From Ramlibacter cellulosilyticus (GTDB lineage: Bacteria; Pseudomonadota; Gammaproteobacteria; Burkholderiales; Burkholderiaceae_C), in contig NZ_JACORT010000006.1 in the NCBI RefSeq assembly GCF_014297465.1, positions 1-64,000 of the forward strand: a DNA stretch of 64,000 nt, given 5' to 3'. A program made the position numbers and the translations under genes. Below the pieces are notes generated by a model. That model was not told where the DNA came from. It worked only from the letters and a program-made list of their open reading frames with translations, and did no database searches. Shown here one piece after another: positions 24,404 to 32,114 of the stretch (positions within the stretch are counted from its first letter, which is position 1; each line of letters opens with the position of its first letter).

Positions 24404-25312
24404 GTGATCGCCAACATCCTCGTCGGCTCGGCGTCCTGGACCGACAAGACGCTCATTGCCTGCGGCCGCTTCTATCCGCCCGGGTGCAGGACCGCGGAAC
24501 AGCGTCTGCGCTTCTACGCGCAGCAGTTCCCGCTGGTGGAGGTCGACTCGAGCTACTACGCGATGCCGCTGCCGCAGACCGCGCAGCTCTGGGCCGACCG
24601 CACGCCCGCGGGCTTCACCTTCAACGTGAAGGCCTTCCGCCTGCTCACGGGACACCAGGCCCTGCCCACCGCACTGGATCGCGACCTGCAGAAGGCGCTC
24701 GGCCCGGACGTGCCCCGCACGCTGTACTACGAGAAGCTGCCCGGCGAGATCCGCGACGAGCTCTGGCGCCGGTTTCGCGGCGCGCTCGCGCCGCTGCAGG
24801 TGGCCGGCAAGCTGGGCGCCGTGCACTTCCAGTTCGCGCCCTGGATGCTGCGCAACCGCGCGAGCATGGCGCACGTGGAGCACTGCGTGGAGAAGATGGA
24901 GGGCCATCTCGTCGCGGCGGAGTTCCGGCACCAGACCTGGTTCTTCGGCGAACACCTCGAAGCCACCCTGGACTGGGAGCGCGGCCTCGGCCTCGTGCAC
25001 ACGGTGGTCGACTCGCCCCAGGGCTTCGCGAACTGCGTGCCCTGCGTGTGGGACGTCACCAACCCGCGGCTCGCGATCGTGCGCCTGCACGGGCGCAACA
25101 GGGACACCTGGAACAAGAAGGGCCTCGCCGCGTCGTCGGCGCGCTTCGACTACCAGTACAACGCGGACGAACTCGCCGCGATGGTGCCGGAGATCGAGCA
25201 CCTGGCGGAGCAGGCCCGGCAGGTGCACGTGATCTTCAACACCAACCACGAGGACCAGGGCCAGGTGGGCGCGCGGATGATGCGCGAGCTGCTGCGGGTA
25301 AAAGCGCGGTAA
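24404..25312 (+). CDS. DUF72 (YecE-like) family protein
   Basis: The 302-residue protein has a TIM-barrel-like DUF72 domain, recognised from ILVGSASWTDKTL at the start, VEVDSSYYAMP, and VRLHGRN near the end. The molecular role of the family is not settled. The GTG start at 24404 lies only 7 nt after a TATATT -10 box (24392-24397) with no ribosome site, so the mRNA may be leaderless. It is divergent from the helicase gene. Confidence 0.88.
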   Translation: MIANILVGSASWTDKTLIACGRFYPPGCRTAEQRLRFYAQQFPLVEVDSSYYAMPLPQTAQLWADRTPAGFTFNVKAFRLLTGHQALPTALDRDLQKALGPDVPRTLYYEKLPGEIRDELWRRFRGALAPLQVAGKLGAVHFQFAPWMLRNRASMAHVEHCVEKMEGHLVAAEFRHQTWFFGEHLEATLDWERGLGLVHTVVDSPQGFANCVPCVWDVTNPRLAIVRLHGRNRDTWNKKGLAASSARFDYQYNADELAAMVPEIEHLAEQARQVHVIFNTNHEDQGQVGARMMRELLRVKAR

Positions 25313-25388
25313 AGGGATGTACAGCGGCGGAGGCGCCGGCTGCAGCGGCTAGACTTGCCGCAACCGATTCCCGATGGAGTACGAAAGA

Positions 25389-25880
25389 ATGAACAAGCGT
25401 GTCCGCCTCGGCCTGCTGGCCACGGGCCTGGTGCTCGCGATGGCCGCCCAGGCGCAGACGAAGCCGGCTGCCGCCGCCGCGCCCGCGCCGGCAGCGGCAC
25501 CGGCCGCGGCGGCCAATGGCGTGATCAGCAACCCCGAATTCGAGAAGGCCGGCCAGAACGCCGCGCACGGGTGGCTGCTGCTGCTGGATCGCAAGGACTG
25601 GGGCACGGCGTGGGACGCATCGAGCGGGGTGTTCCGCCAGAACGTGCCGCTGGGCACGTGGATGGACAACGTCCCCAGGGTGCGCGAGCCCTACGGGGCG
25701 CTCGTGGAGCGCACGCCCGGCATCGCGGTCTACAAGAAGACGCTCCCCGGCCGCCCGGAAGGCGACTACGTGACGGTGGTGTTCGTCACGAAGTTCGCGA
25801 ACAGGGAAGTCGAGGAGACGGTCACGACCGTGCGCGAGAGCGACGGCCGCTGGCGCGTCACGGGCTACAGCCCGAAATGA
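25389..25880 (+). CDS. DUF4019 domain secreted protein
   Basis: The 163-residue protein has a signal peptide (cleavage likely after AQA near residue 24), an Ala/Pro-rich linker, and a DUF4019 domain. The domain is recognised from AHGWLLLLDRKDWGTAWDASS and TVRESDGRWRVTGY. It is periplasmic with unknown function. A GGAG site lies 12 nt before the ATG at 25389. The stop codon overlaps a long perfect hairpin. Confidence 0.82.
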   Translation: MNKRVRLGLLATGLVLAMAAQAQTKPAAAAAPAPAAAPAAAANGVISNPEFEKAGQNAAHGWLLLLDRKDWGTAWDASSGVFRQNVPLGTWMDNVPRVREPYGALVERTPGIAVYKKTLPGRPEGDYVTVVFVTKFANREVEETVTTVRESDGRWRVTGYSPK

Positions 25881-25919
25881 CATTGCACGCGGCGCGCCGC
25901 GCCGCGGGAGCAATGTCAT
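25877..25919. terminator. Long near-perfect hairpin overlapping the DUF4019 stop codon
   Basis: ATGACATTGC (25877) pairs with GCAATGTCAT (25910), and inside it CGCGGCGCG pairs with CGCGCCGCG around a single base. Total stem is about 19 bp. It lies between convergent genes and is followed by a family C-type hairpin (25914-25940). No T tract is seen, so the terminator role is inferred. Confidence 0.65.
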
Positions 25920-25940
25920 CCTGGCGGAAGCCAGGATCCA
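25914..25940. repeat. Short GTCATCCTGGC-type hairpin repeat
   Basis: ATCCTGGCGGAAGCCAGGAT is a stem of the REP-like type found in many proteobacterial intergenic regions; it overlaps the preceding hairpin. Confidence 0.55.
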
Positions 25941-25947
25941 TCGTCAT

Positions 25948-26526
25948 TCACACCGCGCGCTGCCCGCGCAGCGATGCGCTCGGCAGTGCCTTGCCCGCCT
26001 TCGCGTAGTGGAAGCGCAGCGTGGGCAGCTGCCGGTCGATCCAGGCCTTGAGCACCGGGTCCTCGGCCTGGGCGCCCACCTTCTCGTAGTTGGCGATGTC
26101 GGCCTGGTACGAGCGCAGCACGACCTCGTCGACGTAGAGCCGGTCGAACTTGGCACCCGTGAGCTTGGCGAGCTGCTTGAGCACCTTGCCGTGCTCGTTG
26201 GTCGGCATCGGCGGTGCCATGCCGCGCACGTGCAGCAGGCGCAGCAACTCGGGCTGCGCCGTCTGCTGCCGCGCGAGCAGCGTGCGGGCGAGGTCCTTCA
26301 CCGCCGGGTTGTTCGTGCGCGCCTCCGCGAGCTGCGAAGCCTCCGACTGGAAGCGCAGGTTGGCGGCGGAGATCTGCAGGAAGCGGCGTTCGAGCCGCTG
26401 CGCGGGCGGCAGCGGTTTCGCTTCCGCGGCGGCGGCCGCGGCATAGCTGCCGGGCGCGGCGGTGGCAAAAGCAGGCCACGCGGCCAGCACGGCCGTGGCA
26501 GACAAGACGAGCGTCGTCCAGCGCAT
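25948..26526 (-). CDS. DUF4142 family secreted protein, copy 1
   Basis: The 192-residue protein has a signal peptide (about 22 residues) and a helical DUF4142/ferritin-like domain with segments AANLRFQSEASQLAEAR and ANYEKVGAQAEDPVLKAW. It would act in the periplasm; function unknown, often linked to envelope stress. A good AGGAG site precedes the ATG. It lies 37 nt downstream of a second DUF4142 gene, so the two form an operon. Confidence 0.82.
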   Translation of the reverse strand: MRWTTLVLSATAVLAAWPAFATAAPGSYAAAAAAEAKPLPPAQRLERRFLQISAANLRFQSEASQLAEARTNNPAVKDLARTLLARQQTAQPELLRLLHVRGMAPPMPTNEHGKVLKQLAKLTGAKFDRLYVDEVVLRSYQADIANYEKVGAQAEDPVLKAWIDRQLPTLRFHYAKAGKALPSASLRGQRAV

Positions 26527-26563
26527 CCCGCAACTCCTGTTCACGCCCCGCCTCGCCCCATCG

Positions 26564-27217
26564 CTATTTCCTGTTGGCGCCCATTGTCGCGGCATTCTTG
26601 CCCGACTGCGGCAATTTCTCTGCAGCAGCGAGGTGCTCCCGCAGGACCGGCAGGGTCTTGTCGACGAAGGCCTTGAGCTCCGGGTCCTTCACGTCCTTGC
26701 TCGCCTTGGCGAACAGCTTGATGTCCTTCTCGTGCGCCTTGATGCCGACGTCGCGCACGAAGGCGCGGTCGAACTCCTCGCCGTTCTGCTTCTTGCCCAG
26801 CTTCTCGATATCGCGTCGCAGCGCGCGCTTGGGCGCGGCCGGCAGCTCGATGCCGCGGCCGTTGGCGATCTTCACGAGCTCGTTGTTGGCGGCCGTGTGG
26901 TGGTCCACGAGCATGCTCGCGAAGCTCTTCACCGCCGGGTCGGTCGCCTTGCTCGCGGCGAGCTGCGACACCTGCACCTCGAACATGCCGCTGTTGGCGG
27001 CCTCTTCGATGAACTTGCGGTCGGCGCGCGCCACGTCCTGCTTCTTCTCGGGCGTGTTGCGCGTGCCGGTGCCGGCCTGCGCGGCCGGCGAGGACTGGCC
27101 GCCGGTGACGGAACTGCCCGCGCCCGTGGTCTGGGCCTGGCCGGTGCTCCAGGACAGGGCGAGGCCGAGGAAGGCCGGCAGGAGCGCGGCGCGTGCCTGT
27201 GCGAGGCGTGATTTCAT
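26564..27217 (-). CDS. DUF4142 family secreted protein, copy 2
   Basis: The 217-residue protein has a signal peptide ending near AQA (residue 29), a Gly/Ser/Thr-rich linker, and a canonical DUF4142 domain (ARADRKFIEEAANSGMFEVQ, then LVDHHTAANNELVKIA and HEKDIKLFAKASKDVKDPELK). The conserved HHTAANNEL is clearer than in its neighbour. It heads the two-gene DUF4142 operon. Its promoter must overlap the terminator of the Gly-rich gene upstream, as only 30 nt separate them. Confidence 0.87.
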   Translation of the reverse strand: MKSRLAQARAALLPAFLGLALSWSTGQAQTTGAGSSVTGGQSSPAAQAGTGTRNTPEKKQDVARADRKFIEEAANSGMFEVQVSQLAASKATDPAVKSFASMLVDHHTAANNELVKIANGRGIELPAAPKRALRRDIEKLGKKQNGEEFDRAFVRDVGIKAHEKDIKLFAKASKDVKDPELKAFVDKTLPVLREHLAAAEKLPQSGKNAATMGANRK

Positions 27218-27247
27218 GAGGATCTCCCTTGTGCTTTGGTCTCGAGG

Positions 27248-27280
27248 AAAAAAAAGGCGGCGCCGCTCGCACGGCGCCGC
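27248..27280 (-). terminator. Terminator of the Gly/Tyr-rich protein gene
   Basis: GCGGCGCCG pairs with CGGCGCCGC around a 6-nt loop and is followed on the minus strand by C and eight T residues: a canonical strong intrinsic terminator. Confidence 0.92.
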
Positions 27281-27295
27281 ATGAACTTCAATGGC

Positions 27296-28996
27296 TTACT
27301 TCTTCGTGCTGCTGCCCGAACTGCTGCTGCCGGTGCTGGACCCCGCCGTGCCGCTGCTGCTCCCCGTGGAGCCGCTGCTGCCCGAACCGACGTTCGATGG
27401 ATTGGCCGTGCCGCCGCTCATGGAGGTGCCCGCGCTGCCCATGCCGCTGGAGCCCTGCAGGCTGCTCGAGCCGCTCTGGCCCGTGCTGCCGTAGCTGCCC
27501 GAGCTGCCGGAGCCGCTGGAGCTGCCCATCCCGCTGGTGCCGCTGGTGCCGCCGGAGCCGCCCATGCCGCTGGTGCCCGATCCGCTCACGCCGCCCGTGC
27601 CGCCCTGGCCGTACGACGAACCGGAAGAGCCCGAGCCGCCGGAGCCCATCGAACCGGACATGTCGTTCTGCCCCTGGCCGCCGCTGCGGCTGTTGCGCCA
27701 GCTGGTGAATTCGTCGCTGAACTTGCGATAGCGTTCCTGCCGCCACGACTGGTAGTCGTTGTCGAGGTTGCGGATCTGCTCCTCGCGCCACTGGTGGTAC
27801 TCGGGGTCGTGGTGCCCCTGGCCGTGCCCGCCGGTGTGCGAGCGCGTGCCGGTGCCGCCGCCCTGACTCCAGCCCGAACCCTGGCTGCCGTAACCGCCGC
27901 CGCCCTGGCCCCAGTCGCTCTGGCCGTAGCCCGCGCCGCTGCCGCCGTAGCTGCCGCCCTGGCTCTGGCTGCCGCCGTAGCCGGTCTGGCCGTAGCTGCC
28001 CATGCCGCCACCGCCGAAGTTGCCCTGGCTGCTGCCGTAGCCGCCGCCCTGCCCGCCGCCGTAGCCCTGGCTGCCGCCCCAGCTGCCTTGCGAGCCGCCC
28101 TGGCTGCCGTAGCCCTGGCCGCCGCCGTAGCTGCCCTGGCCCATGCTGCCCATGCCGCCGCCGTAGCTGCCGTAGCCTTGCGAACCGTGCGATCCCTGCG
28201 AGCCCTGGCCCTGGCCGTAGCCCTGGCTGCCTTGCCCGCCCTGGTACCCCTGGGTGCTGCCGTAGCCGCCGCCGCTCTGGCCATAGCCGCCGCCACCGTA
28301 GTGGCCGCCGCCGCCCTGCCCGTACGTGCCGCCACCCATCTGGCCGTAGGTGCTGTTGCTGCCGACGCCGCTGCTGCCCATCTGGCCGTAGCTGCTGCCG
28401 CCCATGCCGCTGCCCTGCCCGTAGCTGCCGTGCATGCCGCCGCCCTGGCCGCCGCCCCAGCTGCCTTGCTGGCCGCCGTAACGGTCCCAGTCGCTCTGGC
28501 CGGCCTGGCCGCCCCAGCTGCCCTGGCCGCCCTGGCTGCCGTAGCCGCCGCCACCCTGGCCGCCGTAACCGCCGCCGCCCTGGCCATAGCTGCTGCCACC
28601 CTGGCCGTAACCGCCACCGCCCTGGCCGTAGCTGCTGCCGCCGGACTCGCGGCCCCAGGTGCCCTGGCCCTGGCTGCCGCCGCCGTACTCGGAACCGGAC
28701 GAGCCGCGGCCGTAGCCATGGCCTTCGCCACCGTAGCCGCCATAGCCCGAGGATTGCTGCGAGCCGAACTCCGACCCGGAGCGGCCGTAGCCGCCCTGCG
28801 AACCCTGGGAGCCTTGGGAACCCTGCGAGGCTTGCGACCCTTGCGAGCCCTGCAACCCGCCGTAGCCGCCACCCTGGCCACCCCAGCTGCCGCGCGACTC
28901 GCTGCCGCCGTATCCCTGGCCGCGCTCCTGCTGCTGGTCGCCGCCACTTCCCCAGCGGCCCTGCCGGTCGCGGTCTTCGTAATCACGAGACGCCAT
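27296..28996 (-). CDS. Gly/Tyr/Ser/Gln-rich prion-like low-complexity protein
   Basis: The 566-residue protein begins with a short charged head (MASRDYEDRDRQGRWGSGGD) and continues with about 370 residues of GYG, SQG and GQGG repeats. A charged Trp/Arg helix-forming segment follows at about residues 395-437 (three QWRxE/SWR-type repeats, for example NLDNDYQSWRQERY), then a Gly/Ser tail. There is no signal peptide. The composition resembles eukaryotic FUS-type phase-separating domains. Similar Gly-rich proteins with the Trp/Arg segment are known to me as hypothetical in Burkholderiales. The bipartite stress-type motif is at 29084-29114. Condensate formation is inference. Confidence 0.8.
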   Translation of the reverse strand: MASRDYEDRDRQGRWGSGGDQQQERGQGYGGSESRGSWGGQGGGYGGLQGSQGSQASQGSQGSQGSQGGYGRSGSEFGSQQSSGYGGYGGEGHGYGRGSSGSEYGGGSQGQGTWGRESGGSSYGQGGGGYGQGGSSYGQGGGGYGGQGGGGYGSQGGQGSWGGQAGQSDWDRYGGQQGSWGGGQGGGMHGSYGQGSGMGGSSYGQMGSSGVGSNSTYGQMGGGTYGQGGGGHYGGGGYGQSGGGYGSTQGYQGGQGSQGYGQGQGSQGSHGSQGYGSYGGGMGSMGQGSYGGGQGYGSQGGSQGSWGGSQGYGGGQGGGYGSSQGNFGGGGMGSYGQTGYGGSQSQGGSYGGSGAGYGQSDWGQGGGGYGSQGSGWSQGGGTGTRSHTGGHGQGHHDPEYHQWREEQIRNLDNDYQSWRQERYRKFSDEFTSWRNSRSGGQGQNDMSGSMGSGGSGSSGSSYGQGGTGGVSGSGTSGMGGSGGTSGTSGMGSSSGSGSSGSYGSTGQSGSSSLQGSSGMGSAGTSMSGGTANPSNVGSGSSGSTGSSSGTAGSSTGSSSSGSSTKK

Positions 28997-29083
28997 GTCT
29001 TTCACTCCTTGTGGATGTAGCGCGATGCGCGACGAACATGTTCGCGATCGGCGCACTCAGCGTAGGACGGGCGTCGGGTTGAC

Positions 29084-29114
29084 CCTGTCGGACAACATCC
29101 GCTGGCATGTAGGA
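29084..29114 (-). promoter_or_regulatory. Bipartite motif (TCCTAC-N17-CCGACAGG) upstream of the Gly/Tyr-rich gene
   Basis: The minus strand reads TCCTACATGCC, then TTGTCCGACAGGG. A second TCCTACG occurs 24 nt downstream (29062-29067). The motif starts 88 nt before the ATG at 28996. Confidence 0.5.
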
Positions 29115-29226
29115 CTGCTGTTCCATCCGGAAACGAAACCTCTCCGCGTTCACATGCCGTTTGCATGCGCGTATCCGCGCGTTCACATGGCGCGGCCACC
29201 ATGCCCCCATGAGACAGGAGACACAC

Positions 29227-29547
29227 ATGAGAAAGACGTCGTGGATGACCTTGGCCGGTGCGGCCGCGCTGATGGTCGCGTTCGCCGCTCCGGCGCATGC
29301 GGGTGCCTCGGTGCACGTGCAGATCGGCACGCCCTACTACCCGGCGTACTCGCAGCCGGGCTACGTGGTCACGGGCCCGCAGTACTACCAGGCGCCGCGG
29401 CCTTACCACTACGGCCACGGCTACCAGCGTTCCCATCGTCGCGACCAGGACCGCGACGGCATCCCGAACCGCTGGGACCGCGACCGCGACGGGGACGGCG
29501 TGCCGAACCGCTGGGACCGCCGGCCGACGAACCCCTATCGTCGCTGA
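29227..29547 (+). CDS. Small secreted protein with Asp-rich calcium-type motif
   Basis: The 106-residue protein has a signal peptide (cleavage near AHA, residue 25), a Tyr/Pro-rich middle, and a tail with two DxDxDGxPNRWD repeats. These resemble thrombospondin type-3 or EF-hand-like calcium loops. A GGAGACAC site precedes the ATG. It is divergent from the Gly-rich gene. Periplasmic or outer-membrane location is likely; function unknown. Confidence 0.72.
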   Translation: MRKTSWMTLAGAAALMVAFAAPAHAGASVHVQIGTPYYPAYSQPGYVVTGPQYYQAPRPYHYGHGYQRSHRRDQDRDGIPNRWDRDRDGDGVPNRWDRRPTNPYRR

Positions 29548-29556
29548 CGAGCCACG

Positions 29557-29633
29557 GTGCTGGGGTTCGCTGCGCGCAACCCAGCCTACGGTCCCCGCGC
29601 GTAGGCTGGGTTGCGCGCAGCGCACCCCAGCAC
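29557..29633. repeat. Family A repeat, full inverted pair
   Basis: GTGCTGGGGTTCGCTGCGCG...GCCTAC and GTAGGCTGGGTTGCGCGCAG...CCAGCAC face each other around a 12-nt centre, between two convergent genes. It may also serve as a transcription stop. Confidence 0.82.
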
Positions 29634-29635
29634 GT

Positions 29636-30481
29636 TCAATCGTGGTGCGCGACCGCGCTCACGACGACGACGAGGACGATGCCTACCAGCAGCCAGGCGA
29701 CTTGCGCAAGCGTCTCGCGCGCGCCGAGGCGCTTCTGCAGTTGCGGAATCAGGTCCGCGAGCGCGACGTAGATGAAGCTGCTGCTCGCCACGACCAGGAA
29801 GAAGGGCAGGTAGGCCACCAGCTGGTCCACCAGCCACCAGCCCACCAGCCCGCCCAGGGGCGTGATGGCCCCTGCGAGCGTGAGCTTGACCAGCGCCGCG
29901 CGCCGGCTGCCGCTGCTCTGGCGCAGCACCGCGAGGTCGCCGATGTGGTGCGGCACCTCGTGCGCGAGCACCGCGATGGCCGCCACCGCGCCGAGCTTCG
30001 GGCTCGCCGCGAACGCCGATGCGATGAGGATGCCGTCGCCGAAGCAGTGCACGCTGTCGCCCGCCAGCACGGCCCAGCCGCCCGAGCGCACCTCGCCGTG
30101 CCCGTGCGCATGCCCGTGGCCCTCCGCATGGTGGTGCTTGTGCACGTGCGCGTGGTCGCCTTCGGCGCCGTGGTGGTGCTCGTGGCCGTGGTGCCAGAGC
30201 TCCGCCTTGTCCAGCAGGAAGAAGAACACCAGGCCCACGAGCAGCGTGGCGAACAGGGCGTGCGCCTCGCGGCCGCTTTCCATCGCCTCGGGCAGCAGGT
30301 GCATGAACGCGGTGGACAGCAGCGCGCCCGCCGCGAGGCTCAGGAGGTGCTGCTCCGGCAGGCCGCGGCCGGCCACGCCCGTGCCGGCGTCCTGCCAGCC
30401 GAGGCGCATGAGGGCGGCGGCGAGCCACACGCTGCCGATGCCAGCCGCGAAGGTGGCGAGGAGGATGGTGATCAGGGTCAC
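29636..30481 (-). CDS. ZIP-family metal transporter
   Basis: The roughly 281-residue membrane protein has eight hydrophobic segments. Between helices 3 and 4 there is a histidine-rich loop, about 16 His in 33 residues (for example HEHHHGAEGDHAH). The signature HCFGDGILIASAF and AHEVPHHIGDLAV mark the metal path of ZIP transporters, which import zinc, iron or manganese. The GTG at 30481 was chosen because the first helix starts right after it; the ribosome site is weak, so the start is uncertain. Confidence 0.88.
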   Translation of the reverse strand: MTLITILLATFAAGIGSVWLAAALMRLGWQDAGTGVAGRGLPEQHLLSLAAGALLSTAFMHLLPEAMESGREAHALFATLLVGLVFFFLLDKAELWHHGHEHHHGAEGDHAHVHKHHHAEGHGHAHGHGEVRSGGWAVLAGDSVHCFGDGILIASAFAASPKLGAVAAIAVLAHEVPHHIGDLAVLRQSSGSRRAALVKLTLAGAITPLGGLVGWWLVDQLVAYLPFFLVVASSSFIYVALADLIPQLQKRLGARETLAQVAWLLVGIVLVVVVSAVAHHD

Positions 30482-30533
30482 GGACGGACGGCCGCCCCGC
30501 GGCGGCCGGATGCTGGTGTCGTTGTTCTTTCTC

Positions 30534-31430
30534 TCAGGCGACGCCGTGCGCGGCGAACCACGCGAGTGCGCGCTTCCAGCCGTCATCCGCGGGCCCCTGC
30601 CGGTAGCTGGGGCGGTAGTCCGCGTGGAAGGCATGCGGCGCGTCCGGGTACACCACGAACTGCGAGGCCCGCGCGGCGGGCGAACCCTGCGCCAGGCCCG
30701 CCTTCATCTTATCAACCGTGTCCAGGGGAATGCCCGCGTCGTCGCCGCCGTACAGCCCGAGCACGGGGGCCTTGAGGCTGCCCGCGAGGTCGATGGGGTT
30801 GCGGGGCAGCAGCGCGTTGGGCGTTCCGACCAGCCGGCCGTACCAGGCCACGCCGGCCTTCACCGGCGCGTGCGCGGCATACAGCCAGGTGATGCGCCCG
30901 CCCCAGCAGAAACCGGTGATGCCGGCCTTGCCCGCGTCGCCGCCGTTCGCCGCCGCCCACTTCAGCGCGCCGTCGAGGTCGGCCATCACCTGCGCGTCGG
31001 GCGTCTTCGAGACGATCTCCGCCTGCAGCTTCGCGATCTCGCCGTAGCTGCCGGGGTCGCCCTGGCGCGCGAAGAGCTCCGGCGCGATGGCGAGGTAGCC
31101 CGCGCGCGCGAAGCGGCGCGCGGTGTCGGCGATGTATTCGTGCACGCCGAAGATCTCGTGGATGACGAGCACCACGGGCAGGCCGGTGCGGCCCGCGGGC
31201 GCGGCGCGGTAGGCGGGGACCTGGAAGCCGTTGACCTCGTAGGTGATCTCGCCTGCGACCAGGCCGTCCGCCGGCGTGCGGATCGCCGTCTGCGCCATGA
31301 GCGGCCCGGCCGCCGCGGCGTAGCCTGCGCCGAGCGCGGCCTTCAGGGCGGTGCGGCGGGTCGCGCCCTGCTCCGTGACGGAACCGGGCACCAGGGCGTG
31401 CAGGTCGTTCTCGAGGTCGTGTCGCGGCAT
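30534..31430 (-). CDS. Dienelactone hydrolase family protein with export signal
   Basis: The 298-residue protein has an N-terminal stretch (TRRTALKAALGAGYAAAAGP) that looks like a Tat signal. A dienelactone-hydrolase alpha/beta domain follows, with nucleophile Cys in GFCWGGR, IHEIFGVHEYI near the start of the domain, and PDAPHAFHAD holding the histidine. Classical enzymes open dienelactone rings in aromatic degradation; exported homologs have unclear substrates. The start lies upstream of the signal at 31430. Confidence 0.87.
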   Translation of the reverse strand: MPRHDLENDLHALVPGSVTEQGATRRTALKAALGAGYAAAAGPLMAQTAIRTPADGLVAGEITYEVNGFQVPAYRAAPAGRTGLPVVLVIHEIFGVHEYIADTARRFARAGYLAIAPELFARQGDPGSYGEIAKLQAEIVSKTPDAQVMADLDGALKWAAANGGDAGKAGITGFCWGGRITWLYAAHAPVKAGVAWYGRLVGTPNALLPRNPIDLAGSLKAPVLGLYGGDDAGIPLDTVDKMKAGLAQGSPAARASQFVVYPDAPHAFHADYRPSYRQGPADDGWKRALAWFAAHGVA

Positions 31431-31508
31431 GGGAAGTGCGTGCAGTAACGAAAGCGCGGAGTCTACGGGCTTGGCGCAGACTACGCCTTTTTCGTCCCAG
31501 GAGAATCC

Positions 31509-31703
31509 ATGCCCACCATCCGCGTCGAACTGTTCGAGGGCCGCACCCCCGAGCAGAAGAAGGCCCTCGTGCAGGCGCTCACCCAGGCCTGCGTCGAGAC
31601 CATCGGCAGCAAGGCCGAATCCGTCGACATCCTGCTGTTCGACATCGCACCGTCGAACTGGGCGACCGGCGGCGAGCTGTGGTCCGAGAAGAAGAAGGGA
31701 TGA
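31509..31703 (+). CDS. 4-oxalocrotonate tautomerase family protein
   Basis: The 64-residue protein has Pro as residue 2 (MPTIRVELFEGR), which becomes the catalytic N-terminal proline, and the length of 4-OT family enzymes. These catalyse keto-enol tautomerisation in aromatic catabolism. It is divergent from the dienelactone hydrolase gene, consistent with a shared aromatic-degradation theme. The next gene overlaps its stop by four bases (ATGA). Confidence 0.88.
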   Translation: MPTIRVELFEGRTPEQKKALVQALTQACVETIGSKAESVDILLFDIAPSNWATGGELWSEKKKG

Positions 31704-32011
31704 CGGCGATGCGACGCGCCTTCCTTCCCGCCTGCGCGCTGCTGCTCGCGGCCTGCGCGCAACAACCGCCCGCCGCGCCGCCCGCGTCACCCCCGCCCCC
31801 GCCCGCTTCGGCCTGCAATGCCGACGCCGCGCAGTACGCCGTGGGCCGTCCGCAGACCGCGCCGCTGGTGGAGGAAATCCGCCAGCGCACCGGCGCCCAC
31901 ATCGCGCGCATCCTGCGGCCGAACCAGGTGGTGACGATGGAGTTCAACGCGGAGCGCGTGAACGTGGTGGTGGATGCGGAGAACAGGATCACCGCGGTCC
32001 GCTGCGGGTGA
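31700..32011 (+). CDS. I78-family peptidase inhibitor-like lipoprotein
   Basis: The 103-residue protein has a lipobox (LLLAAC), a Pro-rich linker, and an Inhibitor_I78-type domain with ACNADAAQYAVGR and ending TMEFNAERVNVVVD, ITAVRCG. I78 proteins inhibit serine proteases. ATG at 31700 overlaps the tautomerase stop; an ATG three codons later is possible. It would sit on the periplasmic side of a membrane. Confidence 0.8.
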   Translation: MTAMRRAFLPACALLLAACAQQPPAAPPASPPPPPASACNADAAQYAVGRPQTAPLVEEIRQRTGAHIARILRPNQVVTMEFNAERVNVVVDAENRITAVRCG

Positions 32012-32012
32012 T

Positions 32013-32109
32013 CGTCATCCCCGCGGAGGCGGGGACCCAGGGCTTGGAAGGCTCGCCGCGCGCGGCGAGTTCCCGGGAGCCCTGGGTTCCCGCCTTCGCG
32101 GGAATGACG
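32013..32109. repeat. Family C repeat, full inverted copy
   Basis: CGTCATCCCCGCGGAGGCGG and CCCGCCTTCGCGGGAATGACG bound a 97-bp element between convergent genes, with an inner CGCCGCGCGCGGCG palindrome. It matches the copy at 19142-19243. Confidence 0.8.
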
Positions 32110-32114
32110 GAGCG

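Noticed and set aside
27236-29020. Long open frame on the plus strand opposite the Gly/Tyr-rich gene
   Set aside because: It consists of Ala/Val/Leu repeats that mirror the Gly-rich codons, has no start signal, and the minus-strand gene has a terminator and motif support.
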